64,000 nt of DNA from Neoceratodus forsteri (GCA_016271365.2 CM028132.1:587953001-588017000), one strand, 5' to 3'; shown: positions 9,218 to 21,937, counted from the stretch's first letter. Numbers and translations are program-made. The notes: generated by a model from the letters alone, not told the origin.

Positions 9218-11613
9218 TTTGTTCTTTTTTTTGTACATATCTTTTTATTGGTTTTATACAATTAATCACGAAACATACATCCATTAGATGGACAAAGTAC
9301 AGAACAAAGGCTTGTGGCACTGATTAAATTTATCACTATTGTGTAAAACATTACTTTCACCCACACATAAACCTTATTGCAAGCATTCAAGTTTTTGTCA
9401 TTTCCATAAAAAGACCTTAGATACACATAATGCAACACCCCCCCCCCGCCATACAACTGGCATTACTAATGATCTATTTTCCATTTGATTTTAAACAGTT
9501 CTAGCTGTTCTTACTTACTCTGTTGCAAGTCTTCCCTTCCTGTTCATGTCCACTCAATGGGCATAGACCTTCCCTCTTTCAAAGCTTGCTTCACCTATCT
9601 CTGTTCCATTCCATACCCCCACTTCTGAACATCGCAATACTGCATGCAGGTGGGCTCCCATGTCCACCTTTCTTTCCAGGTGCTCCCAGCAAGGTACCTG
9701 CAAAAGCAGCAGTTATACAGTCACACCACCCCCAATCATATCATTGCTTCTGGTATTGACAGTGAGTTTATTTACTTGGCCCAGCAAGACAGAAACAACT
9801 CTTCCTTCCCCCAAAGCTTGAATGTCAGCCTTTCCAGTGCTAGATTCTGGATTACCAGTGTCTTCCATTGTTCTATCGTGAGACAGACGTGTGATACCCA
9901 GGTGTTTTGAATACGCTGCCTAGCCAATGTTAACAGTATTCATATCACTTGGGATATCCCTTCCCTCCCTCCTCTCCCCAGTCTTCCATTCCAAACAATA
10001 CCGAGGGTGCCATGTCTGCCATCTGTATTCCCATAATTGCAGTTATTTCCTGTGCTATTGACCAGAATGGCCAAAGCTCCCTACAGTCCCAGAAATAGTG
10101 GAAGTATGTCTCCAAAGCAATGCTACATCTGTCACACATGAGTGGCACTGCTGGGTTGAATTTATGTACCCTGGCCAGAGGGCAGTATAACCCTGCAAAA
10201 TTTAAACCGTGACTCCTTTTGTTCGTTACATACCAGAAGCCCCATATGTGTCCGTAGTATCGTTGCCCACTGCACATCAATGATAAAGGTCCCCATGTCC
10301 CTCTCCCACAACTCAACCTTACCAGTGCAGTCCAGAAACAAGTCTATCCTATCGGATCAATCCCACCACCAGTTCTGTGGTGGGTCACCCACCCTCATTA
10401 GAGCATCCTGCAAGGGTCCTATTGGGGATCCATCTCCTATGGCCCTGTCCCTGTTCACCCCACATGCTCGTACCTGAAAGTATCTATATCTGTGCATCCT
10501 GAGGATTCCAAACTGTTTTTTCACTTCCTCCATTGTTCTGATCCCCACTCCTGTATACAGATCTTAGACACTGCACCCCCCACCCCACATCTTCCCATGC
10601 CTGGAACCATGGGTCTTCCAATCCCAGGAGAAATGACAGATTTCCTGCTACCAGAACCAACCATGTTTGTTCCTTCTCTCCCTTCCTTCTTTTCCTCATC
10701 TGTTCCCAAGCTTCTAATGTCCATTCCACTCATGGATTTATATGTTGTAGTTGCCCGCATGCTCTTCTCCCTCCCGAATCCAAGTAGGCCAACAGTCTTC
10801 CGGGGGCCTCCCCCCCCAGTTCCACCCAGCTCACCTCTCCTCTGTCTGTACCTAGTCTCACATATATCTCCCTTGAATAGATAAATATCATCCTTTGGGA
10901 TCTGGAAAACTAAGCCGTCCCTTCGTCATAGTCCCTTTTAAACTCATCAGGCTCATTCTTGGTCTTATTTTGCCATATGAACCTACTGAATTCTCTGTTC
11001 ATCAATTTAAGATCCCCTTTAGTAATTCCCATAGGCAGCATTTGCATTTGATACAAAATGCATGGCAAGATAGTTTTTACTAAGTTTATCCTCACCATCC
11101 AAGATGTGGATATGGTTCTCCATCTTTCCAGATCCGTCAGGATTTCTCGGATGATAGAGCTATAATTCAGCCTATAGAGATGAGCCAAATTTCTCCCTAC
11201 CTTAATACCAAGCTACGTTAGGCTCTCCTTCACCTCCTTAAACCCCCACTGATTCCCTGCTGTACTTCCCCCTTTCTCTAGCAGTCTCATCATTTCTGAT
11301 TTCGTAAGGTTCAGCTGATACCCAGAGAAGGCAGCAAATTGGTTCACCTCCTCCACCAATGTTGGGACTGAGACATTAGGTTCCGTGAAGTATAACGAAA
11401 GGTCATCTGCATACAAAGTAATTTTATGTTGCCCACCCTCAGGCTTGTGACTCCTTTGATTCGGGCATCTGCCCAAACCTGCATGACCAGAGGTTCAATT
11501 GCCAGTGCAAATAAAAGTGGTGACAGCGGGCACCCCTATCTAGTCCCTCTGTGGAGCTTGAAAGTCTTCAAGAGTCTCCCATTCACCAAGATCTGCCAAC
11601 TGGGTGCTTTGTA

Positions 11614-13088
11614 TGTAACTCCTCACCCCTGCCTTTTTGCCAAAACGACAGGTGGCATGCTGTTGAAGCTGACTGCAGTACCTGGTGGGGACTGGGTTTG
11701 GGGAGGATGAGGTTACTCGGCACAGGGGGCCTAGGTTTGGCTACTCTGCACAGGGGCACCCAAGTAAACCCGAACCCAGGAAGCAATAACTGTAATGTCC
11801 AGGACCAGGAATGGGATTCTTCAGTGTGGCTTTTATTCACATACTAGCTGAACAAAACAAAGCATAGATGGATCCCCATGAGGCTACATTTCCTGGTAAT
11901 GCAGATTGGAGACTACAGAACACTTCATCACCATTTCCAGCCCTCAGGCTCTAAACCCACCAGGCACACAGCCCGGACTTGCACGCAGCTTTGGGTACAC
12001 AGCCTGACTTGTACATACTTGGGTTTTCCCCACTGGCCCGGCTCCCCTGCCGGCCACTTGATCCGCGGTCCATTGGAAGAATGAACCAATTATCCTGTCG
12101 TGGCTCCCCACACCACCTAGAGTCTGCAATTCCTAGAGAGAATTTTCCTTATCATGGCTCCCCACACCACACTAGAGTCTGCGATTCCTAGAGAGAATTT
12201 TCCTTACAATCCCACATCTGGGTACTTCCCCCATCACTGGCCAAGTGCATGAGGCAAAGTAGAAACCACAGAAGAAATCCGTAGAGGTGGACCTGGTCAC
12301 TAAAGATGGGGGGCCACCCACCTCCAGCTCCCATAGCCCATACCCGGCCATTTCCCTGGGAAAACTGAACCATTCCTTTGCTGAACTTCCAAATGTAGAT
12401 TAAAGGGTAGATGTCTGTCGCATCTCCTCTACATATTATTTGCATCACACAACACTCTAGGATTTGACACTACTTTACTTGCTTGGTCCATTTCTCTAGG
12501 CTTCCTGATATGTAGTTAAATCCCTAGATTTTCACACAGGTCCCAGGGTGAAGAAAACATATGCCCTTTTAGCCAGAGCAGACACTCACCCTTTAGTTGC
12601 AGGTGCCCCGCAGGCGACTCACAAATCTTCCATCTTCCAAAAATAAATGTTGCACTAAACAGGCAGCTTTTCTTCCACTTAGCAGAATTAAGGGGGTTGC
12701 CCCAGGAATCTGCTGGGAATCTTTACATCCCCCCCCTTCCCGGAGGAAGGGGGCACTGAGACCTGAAAACAGCGGTCTCCACCACTTGAACACAACTTCA
12801 CTCCTTCAAGCCAAACTGCAGAATCTCTCTTCACTTACTGAAGACAAACTGGACACTATCCTTTGAAAACTCCCAACGTTCTATCTAGCTCCCTTGGCTG
12901 CAGATTCCAATGTGGCTTATGCAGCTGCGAAAGTTCTATTGGTGATGTCATCCCTCAGTCTCAGCTGAGACTGAGAACAGAGTGAGACAGTGTGAAACCC
13001 ATTTAACTGGAGTTTCACAAGCTGCCTTCCCTGCCTACCACTAGGTCTTACTGGGATTCTAGTAACCCCGGGTAACAAGGGGGTTACA
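11614..13088 (-). mobile_element. Solo LTR (family 1), minus orientation, 4-bp TSD
   Basis: The ends are TGTAAC...GTTACA (TG...CA rule). The element is flanked on both sides by TGTA (11610-11613 and 13089-13092), and L1 coding similarity resumes exactly across it. It is the reverse complement of the family member at 26882-28397, sharing both ends and long internal blocks. Inside, a unit of about 56 bp is duplicated at about 12092-12208 (cgtggctccccacaccac, then ctagagtctg). There is no internal coding region, so it is a solo LTR of a Ty3/Gypsy- or ERV-type element; 4-bp duplications fit either. Confidence 0.8.
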
Positions 13089-13639
13089 TGTATAATAGCT
13101 TTACCATTGAAATATCGGTTTCCCCAGCCCAAACCACCCTAGGGCCTCGAACAGGTATGCCCATTCTATCTAGTCAAAGGCCTTTTTGGCATCCATGGAC
13201 AGCACCATCACTTGCCCTGGATGCAGAGACCCCCAGTGAATGACATTTAAGAGCCTTCTCACATTATGGTATGACAGCCAGCTCTGTATAAAACCAGTCT
13301 GACCCGGGTGGATCAGTTGCGGCAATACCTGCTCCAATCACCTTGCTAGGACTTTTCATAAATATTCATGTCACAATTCAGGAGGGAGATAGGCCTATAT
13401 GAAGAGCATTCTGCTGGGTCCTTTCCTGGCTTTGGTAACACACATACCATGGCCTGCAGGCATGTTATCGGGACCAGTCCACCTTCTGTGGTCTCCTGTA
13501 CCATATCTGCCAAGGGTCCCACCAACTCCCCTCCCAACTCTTTGTAATGCTCCATGATGAATCCATCTGGCCCACCTGCTTTCCATCACCATCCCCACCT
13601 CTTCCTTGGTGGTTTTACTATGCCACTGCGTCATCCTGC

Positions 13640-13945
13640 TTATCGACATCCCCGACAATGACAGCCGCAATGCCAAGTGTCAGCATTGCACTGTCAGGGA
13701 TGCCTCTGTGTTTCTATCGGGAGGCTGCACCCCCCCAACCCCCAATGTGGGGGGCTCCACCCCTCACACCCCCCAGTCTCTAGGGATAAATTCTGAGTTG
13801 GAGTTGTCCCAGGGGAGAGGGAGATACACTGGGGAAGGCAGTCCCAGGGCCAGCAGAGACAATCACAGCAACACAAGGTTTTTGCATGATTCCTGTCACT
13901 GTGATGGTCTTCACACTAGGGGGTTCGCTGTACCAACGGCATACA
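13640..13945. mobile_element. Short insertion within the L1 ORF2
   Basis: L1 coding similarity stops at about 13945 (GGRVTKE) and restarts at about 13630 (TKEEVGMVMES). The ~300 bases between are C-rich on + and do not fit L1. The edges carry loosely complementary motifs (cacagtgacagga near 13893 and caatgacag near 13656). Possibly a small non-autonomous DNA element. Confidence 0.35.
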
Positions 13946-15314
13946 TTCCTTGGTAACCCTACCTCCTATGCTCTCCCTTTGTTCATCAGATAGCTTAGGT
14001 ATTTGCAATTCATCCAAGAACTTCTTGGCCAATTGCTCCATCCCCGCACACTCTGCCCTATACAACTGTCTGTAGAGCTTTGCAAATTCCTTTCTAATCT
14101 GGTCATTCGTCATTTCCACCCAGCCCTTACTAGTGTGAATCTCCATTACTGCAATCCCCCTTCTCCCTCTTGCCAGCTTTTCCAGTATAGTCCCTGACCT
14201 ATTACCCCATTCATATAACCTTTGCCTTGCATAAAACAATGATGTACTGGCCTCCCCCATCAGCAAGAGGTTAAGGGCTCCATTTAGCACCATCAACCTC
14301 CCACGTAACTCCTCAGATGGTGAGGTAGCCATTTCTTTCTCCACCCCCTTATTTGTTCCTCCATCTTCTGTTGCCTAATTCTTCTCTGGCCTTTGAAGCA
14401 TCCCACATGACTAATAATCATACCCCGCATATATGCATTGCCCTCCTCCCAATACAGGGTCTTAGTGGGTGCTGATCCCTCATTTGTTGCCCTATATATG
14501 CCCCACTACTGCTTAAGATATTCCTTGAATGTTTGTGAGGTCAACAGGTATGTAGGGATCCTCCACCCTGAGCTTGTTCGTTCTCCCCATCCCCCTTTGC
14601 AGAACAGGGTCAGTATCATCAATGCATGGTCCAATACACAGATAAGCCCATGCTTCACATCCACAACTTTACCATAATTACCTCTGGTACAGTAAATGTA
14701 GTTGAGCCTGGACCAAGTGCCATGGGGATTTGAAAAGAAGGTATATTCCTTTCACCAGGGTTTGCAGTTCTCCATGTATCAACCAAGCCGAGCCTCCACC
14801 ACCACATCTTTCCATTACGTAGCCCCACAACATGCCTGCCTGTCCCCATGGAATGATCCAGGCCTGGCTCCATGACACAATTGAAGTTCCCCCCCAATGT
14901 ATAAGTTCAGAAACTGCTCCTTAACCAGGATATCCAGCAACTTGGTATAGAACTGGGCATCAAAAGTCAAGGGGGCGTAAATGTTAGCATAATTGACTGC
15001 TTCCTCCTGCAGTGTGCCTTGCACAAAGATGTACTGACCCACAGTTGGATCAGCCACCACTCTTTCCATCATAAAGGGCAGCTTATTATGAATTAGCAAC
15101 CCCCTCCCCTTTTATGTGAGTTATATGAAGCTGCCCAGCAGGCACCCACCCATCCACCCACCAGCTTTCGGTGCATCTCCTCAGTGAGGTGCATCTCTTG
15201 CAGTAAAGCCACTTGGGCATGGCACCTCTTCAGTGATGTGAGAACCATCTTCCTTTTAATTGGGTTTGCAAACCCTCTAATATTCCAGGAGACCACAACC
15301 ATTTTCTCATCCAT

Positions 15315-16880
15315 ATTTCCCTTGCAAACTTCTTTACTCTCCGATAGCCAACATTCCCTGTAAATCTCTATCAGTTGTATGCAGCAACCCACCACCCACT
15401 CCCATTTAGTATTGCTTAAAACTCGTATCGCCTCCCCTTCCCCCAACTGAGGGCCCGCAACAGGCATGACCCCAGACAATACATACACATATACCATTCA
15501 ACATACTGTATGTCTTTTCCATAATACATTACCCCCTCACATCACAAAAACATCTCTCCCCAATCTTCTTGTGGGATACAGAGAGAGTACTGATATTCCA
15601 TCCCTGTATCCCTTTCACATTCATAAAATTCTTTGGTTGTTTGTATTGAATCAACCCCTTCCTCCCCCCATCTCCATACTCTCCATAGACCTATATTTCA
15701 GGTGTCCCTTCAATCTCTGGGTTATGTCATAGACCCCATCGGTTACCTTCTTTTCCTTACCCCTCTCAGTCCCCCCCCGGTAGAACTCCCTAGCCAGAGA
15801 GCCCTACTTACCCTTCCACCATGCTCCTGAAGGGATCAAGGTCATACTTCCATCCCCGCAGTATATTGTCTGTCCATCTCTTCCCTGCATCATCAAAAAA
15901 CCATGGGGAAAAGACATCTCCGGTGTGCTTACAAGAAAGAACAGTGACAGTTAGCAACACAACCTCCTCACCCCCCTTTTCCCCCATTCAGAGGTCCAAA
16001 TGGCTAAGACTAGCAGATTTATCTCATACCTCCCCCCCCCCGCTGTGATGTTCTGCCTTACCTACTAGTAGCCCTCCATCCCTTCAGCAGAGCAGGGGAT
16101 AGCCTGACATGCTCTTTGCCCATTCTGCAGCAGGCATTCAACTCTCAGGGCCATGGTCTGTCCCCTGTATCCCCACCATCATTTGAGGGCAGCACACCCC
16201 ACTGCCCCCCATCACAGCACCCCACATCCACACAGTTCACAATCCATGCTGGTCTCTCCCAGCTGGCACATTTAACTGTTTTCCCGACTCTTCTCCCTGT
16301 TGTTATTGTCCAGCCATGAAGGAGCCCTCTTCAAAAACCTCCTCCAATCCAAGTAAGGCTGGGGCAGCTTGTCTCCCATCGCCCACAAAGTTTGCCAAGC
16401 CATCCTGCACTTACCTCCATCCAGCTACTTCCTATGGGCTGTCAAGGACGGCACCCCTTGCAAATCATATCAAATCCTTCACTTTGTGCAGTGGCCTGCT
16501 TGCCTAGGGTTGAAGGGGCTGGACTCCTTCTACAGTCCACAGTTCCCGGCCCGTGCTTCTCCCCACCAAGCAGGTCTACAAGTCTGCCGAAAATCCACTT
16601 GAGCCCACTGTCTTGTGGTCCACCTCCATGGGACATTGTACTCTGCAATACTTGGGCTCCGTCTGAGCCCCCCCATCCTCAGACTCACCTCCCATCCTGT
16701 TTGCTCTGTGTGCCGAATCCCAGCATTCTTTCACAGATCTAAAATGAGCCCTTCTCCCCGGCTCTGTCAGGAAAGGCGGGACCTGCCATTAGCAACTGTC
16801 CAGGGTCTCATCCCTTCCCCCAAGTAGGCCCTTATAACCTCTGTAGAGCGGGAAACAGGGGGCCCCCCACCATCTTTAAT
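15315..16880 (-). other. Long ORF1-ORF2 spacer of the L1-like element
   Basis: About 1.5 kb between the end of ORF1 and the start of ORF2, strongly pyrimidine-rich on the + strand (purine-rich on the element's own strand). The short ORFs over it on both strands look compositional. It may hide a second insertion or a very degraded ORF1 extension; I recognise neither. Confidence 0.45.
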
Positions 16881-17976
16881 CAGCAGCCCCTCTGGGTCCC
16901 AACCATTCCATCTGCCTGGTGCAAGTCACAGTTTTTGAGCCCCATTCCCCATCCCTCCTCCTCTGATCCTTTATTTATTAATTCCTCAGCATATTTACAA
17001 TCCTCCACATCTGCGGTGTCAAGCAGCCCAGTAATATCATCTTGTGTGCTGCTCCCTCCTAAGTCCCAAGCCATAGCTGCACTCTCATTTTTCAGTCACT
17101 GCTCCCCCATGCCAGCAAGCCCCTCCTGCCTCATTCAAAAGCTTTCTTACGCAATCCACATCGTCAAAGGTAATTGTGGCCCCATCCTTCCTGATTTTTA
17201 CCATGGCTGGGTAAAGGAATTGAAAATCGTGTTTCTGGGCCCGTAATTCATCTAGCACTGGGTTGAACAATCTGCGTCAGTGCTGCAGGCATTGCGAGAA
17301 ATCTTGATGCTTGAACAATCTGGCCCCCTCATACATTACTTCCTGCTTCTGTTTGAATGCATACCACAGGGCTTGATGATCACCAGAGTTATGCAGCCAG
17401 AAAGTCTCCTGCCTGGGGGGGCTCCTAAACTGCCAGCTGAGGTGCCAGCACTCTGTGAGCCCACTCAGTCTTGTAGTTACCCCCTTTGGATGCAGCTCCA
17501 TGAGCCCAGGAAGTATCTTGCCACAAAAGTTCTCAGCCGAATTGCCCTCCTTCCCCTCCAGCAACCCCCAAATTTGGAGGTTATTGTGCCTCTGATAATT
17601 TTCTTGATAATCGAGCTACTCCTGCAGCTCCTCCAGATCCCTTTTCACTTCACACAGCTTCTCCAGGACCCAGCTCAAATTGTCCTCAAGTGTCAAGATC
17701 CTTACCTCTTTGCCCGCAATCCTGAATGCATGGCCCGGCAATTCTTCCTTCATTTCCCGCATCATGGAGTTCATCTCATCCAGCTTATGGCTTAAAGCCA
17801 CGAGGACTTGCTCCATTAGAGTTCGGCCCAGCACCTCCATTTCTCACGATGAAAACATGACAATGCCTGGGCCCTCTGTCACCGCCACAACTGTTACTTT
17901 CGTCGTCGTTTTAGTGGCATTGTGGGTCCCTTTTCCACTATTTGGCACCAGATATTCCTCCATCCTGCTTCTCTCT
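16881..17976 (-). pseudogene. L1-like ORF1 (RNA-binding protein), broken
   Basis: It begins near 17976 with MEEYLVPNSGKG. After a stop and frame change comes a coiled-coil-forming stretch rich in Glu/Lys/Leu (EQVLVALSHKLDEMNSMMRE; WVLEKLCEVKRDLEELQE). Then comes the RNA-recognition-like core (NFCGKILPGLMEL; PPRQETFWLHN; EGARLFKHQDFSQC, matching the 'ar...i.iFqD.s' motif). The C-terminal domain follows (HDFQFLYPAMVKIRKDGATITFDD, matching 'f.llyPA.l'). Normal role: trimeric nucleic-acid chaperone that packages L1 RNA. Frames are broken. Confidence 0.75.
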
Positions 17977-18109
17977 CTCTCTCTCCCCCCAGAGATCTTT
18001 CTGAACACTCTGCATTCACAAAAAACACGTTTTATCCTCAATATAATGTCCTATGGAGATGGAGCTCAAGAAGAGACGTCTGCTTCCTTAGCTGTTCATT
18101 AGTGCCCCC

Positions 18110-18855
18110 CCCCCCCCAATAATTGCTCATCATGGAACCTGATGTTATGTTCTGTTTCCTTTATTGTAAAACCCAGGTCTAACAAATGATTTTTGTTGTT
18201 AAATTGGCTAAAGAGGAGGATTGAATCAATTCTTAATCATCTTCTCTGTAAACTATACAAACCTAACTTAGTAAGCCTAGCTCCGTAATTCAAAGATTCA
18301 CAACCACTCATGATTTTTGTTCAGTGCCTCTGTACTCTTTCAACTGATGTTATATCAGTCTTTAGACAGGGTGACCATAGTTGTGAACAATAGTCTAGAT
18401 ATGGACATGCTAATGCTCTGTACAATGGGAGCACAACTGTACTTTGTCTACTAGCAAAGTTAAGTCTTATGCAGTCCAGTATTTTTTGTGCTTTGCAGAA
18501 GCTGACAAACAGTGAGACCTGAATGACAAGTTATTCTGTATAATAACACACACATCTTTTTCCTCAGTTACAGACTTTAGCTCGATACCACCTAGCCTAT
18601 GTGGGAATCCAATGCTTTTACTGACCATATGTGTGGCCACACATTTAATAGGGTTGAACTTCATATCCCAGTTTTCAGCCCATTTGGCAATAGTATCTAA
18701 ATCAGCCTGTATCTTGCTGGTTTCAATAAATGGCTAGCTCTGCCCCCAATCTTAGTGCCATCTGCAAACTTGTTATCAGTACTGTGCAGACCATGATGCG
18801 AGCCGTTGATGTAGATGTTAAATAGTAGAGAGCACAAATGTTGTGGTGCACATTC
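18110..18855 (-). pseudogene. CR1/Rex1-like LINE ORF2 fragment, RT to C terminus
   Basis: Minus-strand translation runs LLFNIYING, then KFADGTKIGG (FADD box degraded to FADG), DLDTIAKWAENWDMKFNPIK, a diverged 'ekDLGV' block, LVPLYRALACPYLDYCSQLW (VRPxLEYC motif), ERVQRH and TKLGLYSLQRRLRID. The order matches the CR1 superfamily, but the sequence differs from the other CR1 copies here, so it is a separate lineage. Stops and the lost catalytic Asp make it dead. Confidence 0.65.
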
Positions 18856-19265
18856 TAAAGTTTATTGTGCATGTTCTATAATTAACGTTCATGAAGTGCT
18901 CCACCATATGGCACCAGACTGGACAAAGCAGAGCTCTTCAAAGAAAATATTGAAGAAATATAGTGGTGCCACTTATCAAGCAGCTCAATAACACAATTTG
19001 TACATGGACTTCCATATTCAGCTCCATGTTTCCAAACCATACCAATTTAAACATTTTTATTTTTATTTTTTTTTTTTTAAATGAAATGCAGCCACGAATC
19101 TTTGGAAGCTCACACTGAAATGGGACCACACCGACTGACGTCGCAGCAGACGGAGCTGCCGACAGCAACCATGAGAGGGAACACAAGGTATAAAACCTTG
19201 TAAAACTTAAACATTCACAAATTTAACATTTTTTTTTTTTGATCAGGGTGTTGGAACCATATGCT
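18856..19265. other. Unassigned sequence
   Basis: T-rich runs at 19057-19080 and 19230-19240, no recognised coding similarity. Probably decayed repeats. Confidence 0.3.
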
Positions 19266-19439
19266 ATAAGAAATAATGTATGGGCAACCATACATGAACA
19301 AGGTTGTGTTTCCATCTTGGGGTTGAGATAACATCAGGCCCTCTCGAGCTTTGCTCTCTAGGTCCTTGTGATGTCATCTCAGCCCCTCGATGGAAAACAC
19401 AGGCTTGTTGTGTATGGTTGCCCGTACACTATTTCTTAT
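19266..19439. mobile_element. Hairpin (MITE-like) element, 174 bp
   Basis: The arms are near-perfect inverted copies: ATAAGAAATAATGTATGGGC at 19266 pairs with the block ending TATTTCTTAT at 19439. Pairing continues through CAACCATACA, 'gtgttttccatc' and 'gagatgacatca', up to a short centre near 19350. It is flanked by TA-rich sequence and has no ORF. A classic foldback MITE; possible TA target site, superfamily unresolved. Confidence 0.8.
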
Positions 19440-19904
19440 TTATAATCTAAAGCTATCATTGTTAAATCTCTGGTGCTATACTGGAGAAAATAGAAACTGT
19501 CCAAGAGGTACAGCGAAGCATCAGAGACTACTGTGGGTTATACTGTATGCCTTTATGTCAGCAGTGAACAGTAACTATTACTGTAGCTCACACAGGATCC
19601 TAGTGGTCTTAGTGGGGGTTGCAGACTCTTTCACAACACCATAAACAGTAATCCACAGCAGATGCATGCTAACAGTACCTGCCATAAGTAAGCTAGAGTA
19701 ATTCAGATTCACTGCTGTCCTCAAGACTTCCCTAATGGTATTTTAGTCTGTTTTTCCTCATGCTAATTTCTGTATTGGAAGTGTGCATCCAAATTGGCAA
19801 AGCTGAACTGAATTTTATGGCCCTAACCTGAAGCTGAAGTTGGCTCTGGCCTGCTCCTCACACCTTTACTCTGGACAGGACTCTTCTGTATAGTAGTGAT
19901 ATTT
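19440..19904. other. Unassigned sequence
   Basis: No recognised gene, repeat or RNA. One ORF crosses from the hairpin into this stretch and has no family resemblance. Confidence 0.3.
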
Positions 19905-20635
19905 ACTTATTTAGTTAGTTTTTGTTTACCAACTAGGGTACACTAGGCAAGTAAATGCCTATTTTTAGGTATGGCCCAGAGAGTACATCAGTGAAACATT
20001 TGAAATACACAGTACATGTAATAGCCAGGGGACTGACAAATATTGAAACAACATCAAAAAGAATAAAGCATATTACAGTTATAATAAAGCATAGCACAGC
20101 TGCAAAGCAATGTACAATGAAGTCAGTCATTTAACATTGAAATGAATCAAGCATGAGACTGTAGTAACAAGCAGATAGACAGCTAGGGAGAAACAGTCCC
20201 ACATGGAAGTGCAAAACAAAATACCCAACAGTATGCAAGGAGAATGTGTGGGTGCTGCTTGCAACAGCAACAGGAGAATAAGCCCTACAAGTGCATACAG
20301 AGAACACCTTTGAGAGCCCATGAGACGCGATACTACAAATTTCAAGTGGAAGGGAGTTCCAGAATTTAGGGGCAAAAACAGTGAAGGCCTGTTCTCCCAT
20401 GTTGGAGGAGCATTCGGAAATACAGAGAAGGGATGCATCAGCAGATCAGAGCAAGTAGGCTTGACAAGGTGTGGGGTAGGGGTACAAGTGCCAAGTGGAG
20501 CAGGGGGTCATACACCTTAGAAAGTAGGATTGGGATGCAGAAGGGGAGAGCCATCCCAGGGAGATGTACAGAGAGCAATGTGTAAGGTTTGGTGAGGTCA
20601 AGGATAATTGACTCACTCACGAAATCTGGTCACCA
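19905..20635 (-). pseudogene. L2-like LINE 3' end (ORF2 C terminus and tail)
   Basis: On the minus strand, 20400-20330 reads QAFTVFAPKFWNSLPLEICS, the 'aF..aaP.lWNsLP' motif at the C terminus of L2-type LINE ORF2. A 3'UTR follows, ending '...gcctagtgtaccctagttgg', then an A-rich tail with TAAATAAG repeats at about 19905. The same 3' end is found at 46208-46470, and a related tail closes the SINE at 50725-50932. The 5' part is missing. Confidence 0.6.
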
Positions 20636-21344
20636 ACATATATTACCACCGCACAGAAATAGGAAACATTTTACTTTTGGGGCCAGAAAACTTGTTGTTC
20701 AAACTGTTTTACTCAGCTACTTCTAACAGTGGCCTGCCTAGAGCCAGAGTACCTTAATAACAAAGCCTGTAGATATGTGCTTACAGCTGCCTCCCACACA
20801 CACATTGTGATCTTTATAGTGCTCTAGACTGGCTTTCTTTTCAGTAGCAATGAAATTACCTTCAGGTCATGATGGTTCATAACATGGTCCATGGGCAGGT
20901 TCCCTTCTAATTTCTGAACTGTTTGTTCCCTTATCTACACTACTCATACTACCCATGCTATTGTTAAATAGAGCATTAAATTAACTTTTTAAAACTGTTC
21001 AGGGCCAGCATACCTTTGCTTTTCCTGCAGTAAAACTCAGGAATTCCTTCTATCATTATTGGAAAGTAATTCAGAATTAAACTTTAATCTGCTGCAAAAA
21101 GAAAGAACACTTGACACTTTGGGCAGGCAACCCATGCCAAAGAGCCACCTGCCCAAGGAACTACCTCAGTTTAAATTGGAATTGTTTTATCCATGTAATA
21201 TTACGTTACTGAACTGACAGCAGTCATGACTGCACTTTCTGGAGCATCGAGAGAGAGAGATGCCATGGATGACCACTGCAGCCACACCCAAAAATATGAG
21301 TTCTGATAATGCAAAGTAGGGAACAGGGTTACATCAAGCTAGAA
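20636..21344. other. Unassigned sequence
   Basis: No recognised coding sequence or repeat. The GAGAGAGAGA run near 21248 is too short to call a microsatellite. Confidence 0.3.
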
Positions 21345-21937
21345 ATAATGAGCCAGCCCAGTGCTGTGGAGGGCTGAGGTATTCAATGAATTACCTCCTG
21401 CCATGCTGGTGACCCGTGTTTGGGAAACAGCATGGGTTGGCGGGGAGGGAGGGAGAGGATCCAGCATCTGATGGACTGTTCTCATCTCCTGGGGTCAGGG
21501 GACACACTGTAGTGCTCCTTGGCTGACATCTGGTATAGGCCGGGTAGCAGTACCAGAGTCTAGAGCAATTCAGGAGCAAGGCCGTGGTTACGTAGTGCAT
21601 GCACGCATCCTCATTCACGTGCTTATGGTGCTGCAGCAGTAGAGAAAACTCGGAGGAAAACAGCCATCTCAGGCTACATGAAGACCTGCCTGTCTGCCTC
21701 CACTAGCTCTGCCACCGGTTCACTGGACCCCAAATCTGGATGCAGGATCTCCAACTTGGGGGGGGGGGATGGCCCTCCCCTTCCCAGCCCTACCATGGGG
21801 GGGGGGGTAATCTGTGGGGGAATGGGGCTCAGCAGACCATAGTGGTGGTAGCCAGGTACAGGAGACAGGGACAGGGCTGAAGCAGCCACCACAGATGAGT
21901 GGGGAGATAAAAATTTATATAGGAAAAAAAAAAAAAA
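21345..21937 (+). mobile_element. tRNA-derived SINE candidate, copy 1, poly-A tailed
   Basis: It begins near 'gagccagcccagtgctgtgg', has a box-B-like 'gtgacccgtgtttgggaaac' about 65 bases in, and ends with a run of about 13 A at 21924-21937. The head and spacing match the copies at 25510-26071, 29896-30468 and 59385-59893. Two G-runs (10 G) lie inside. No clear target duplication at this copy. Confidence 0.5.

Larger units (their letters stand above)
9772..15314 (-). pseudogene. L1-like ORF2: endonuclease, reverse transcriptase, C-terminal Cys motif
   Basis: It starts at MDEKMVVVSWNIRGFANPIKR (15314, minus), the L1 endonuclease N terminus, then LLQEMHLT, ANIYAP and a GGNFNCVMEPGLDHS block (GDFN motif). 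The RT follows: CVLPKPGKDPAECSSYRPIS (13.4-13.5 kb), AKKAFD (13.2 kb), RGTR.GCPLSPLLFALAIEP (11.5 kb) and an intact YADD box at 11402-11413. Thumb sequences follow (SWMVRINLVKTILPCILYQM). The C-terminal Cys/His motif CDRCSIALETYFHYFWDC lies at about 10.1 kb, and a stop follows LSCWAK at 9772. The RT is split by the solo LTR at 11614-13088, and a 0.3-kb insertion sits at about 13640-13945. Known role: target-primed reverse transcription. Inactive here. Confidence 0.85.
9218..18105 (-). mobile_element. Near full-length L1-like LINE (interrupted)
   Basis: Minus-strand element running from a 5'UTR near 18.1 kb through ORF1, a long spacer and ORF2 to a 3' end with AATAAA and an A-rich tail at about 9218-9250 (seen as T-rich on +). 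Removing the nested LTR leaves about 7.4 kb. The poly-A tail, two ORFs and an AP-endonuclease/RT order are diagnostic of the L1/Tx1 group. Many frameshifts and stops show it is inactive. No target-site duplication was confidently found. Confidence 0.85.
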
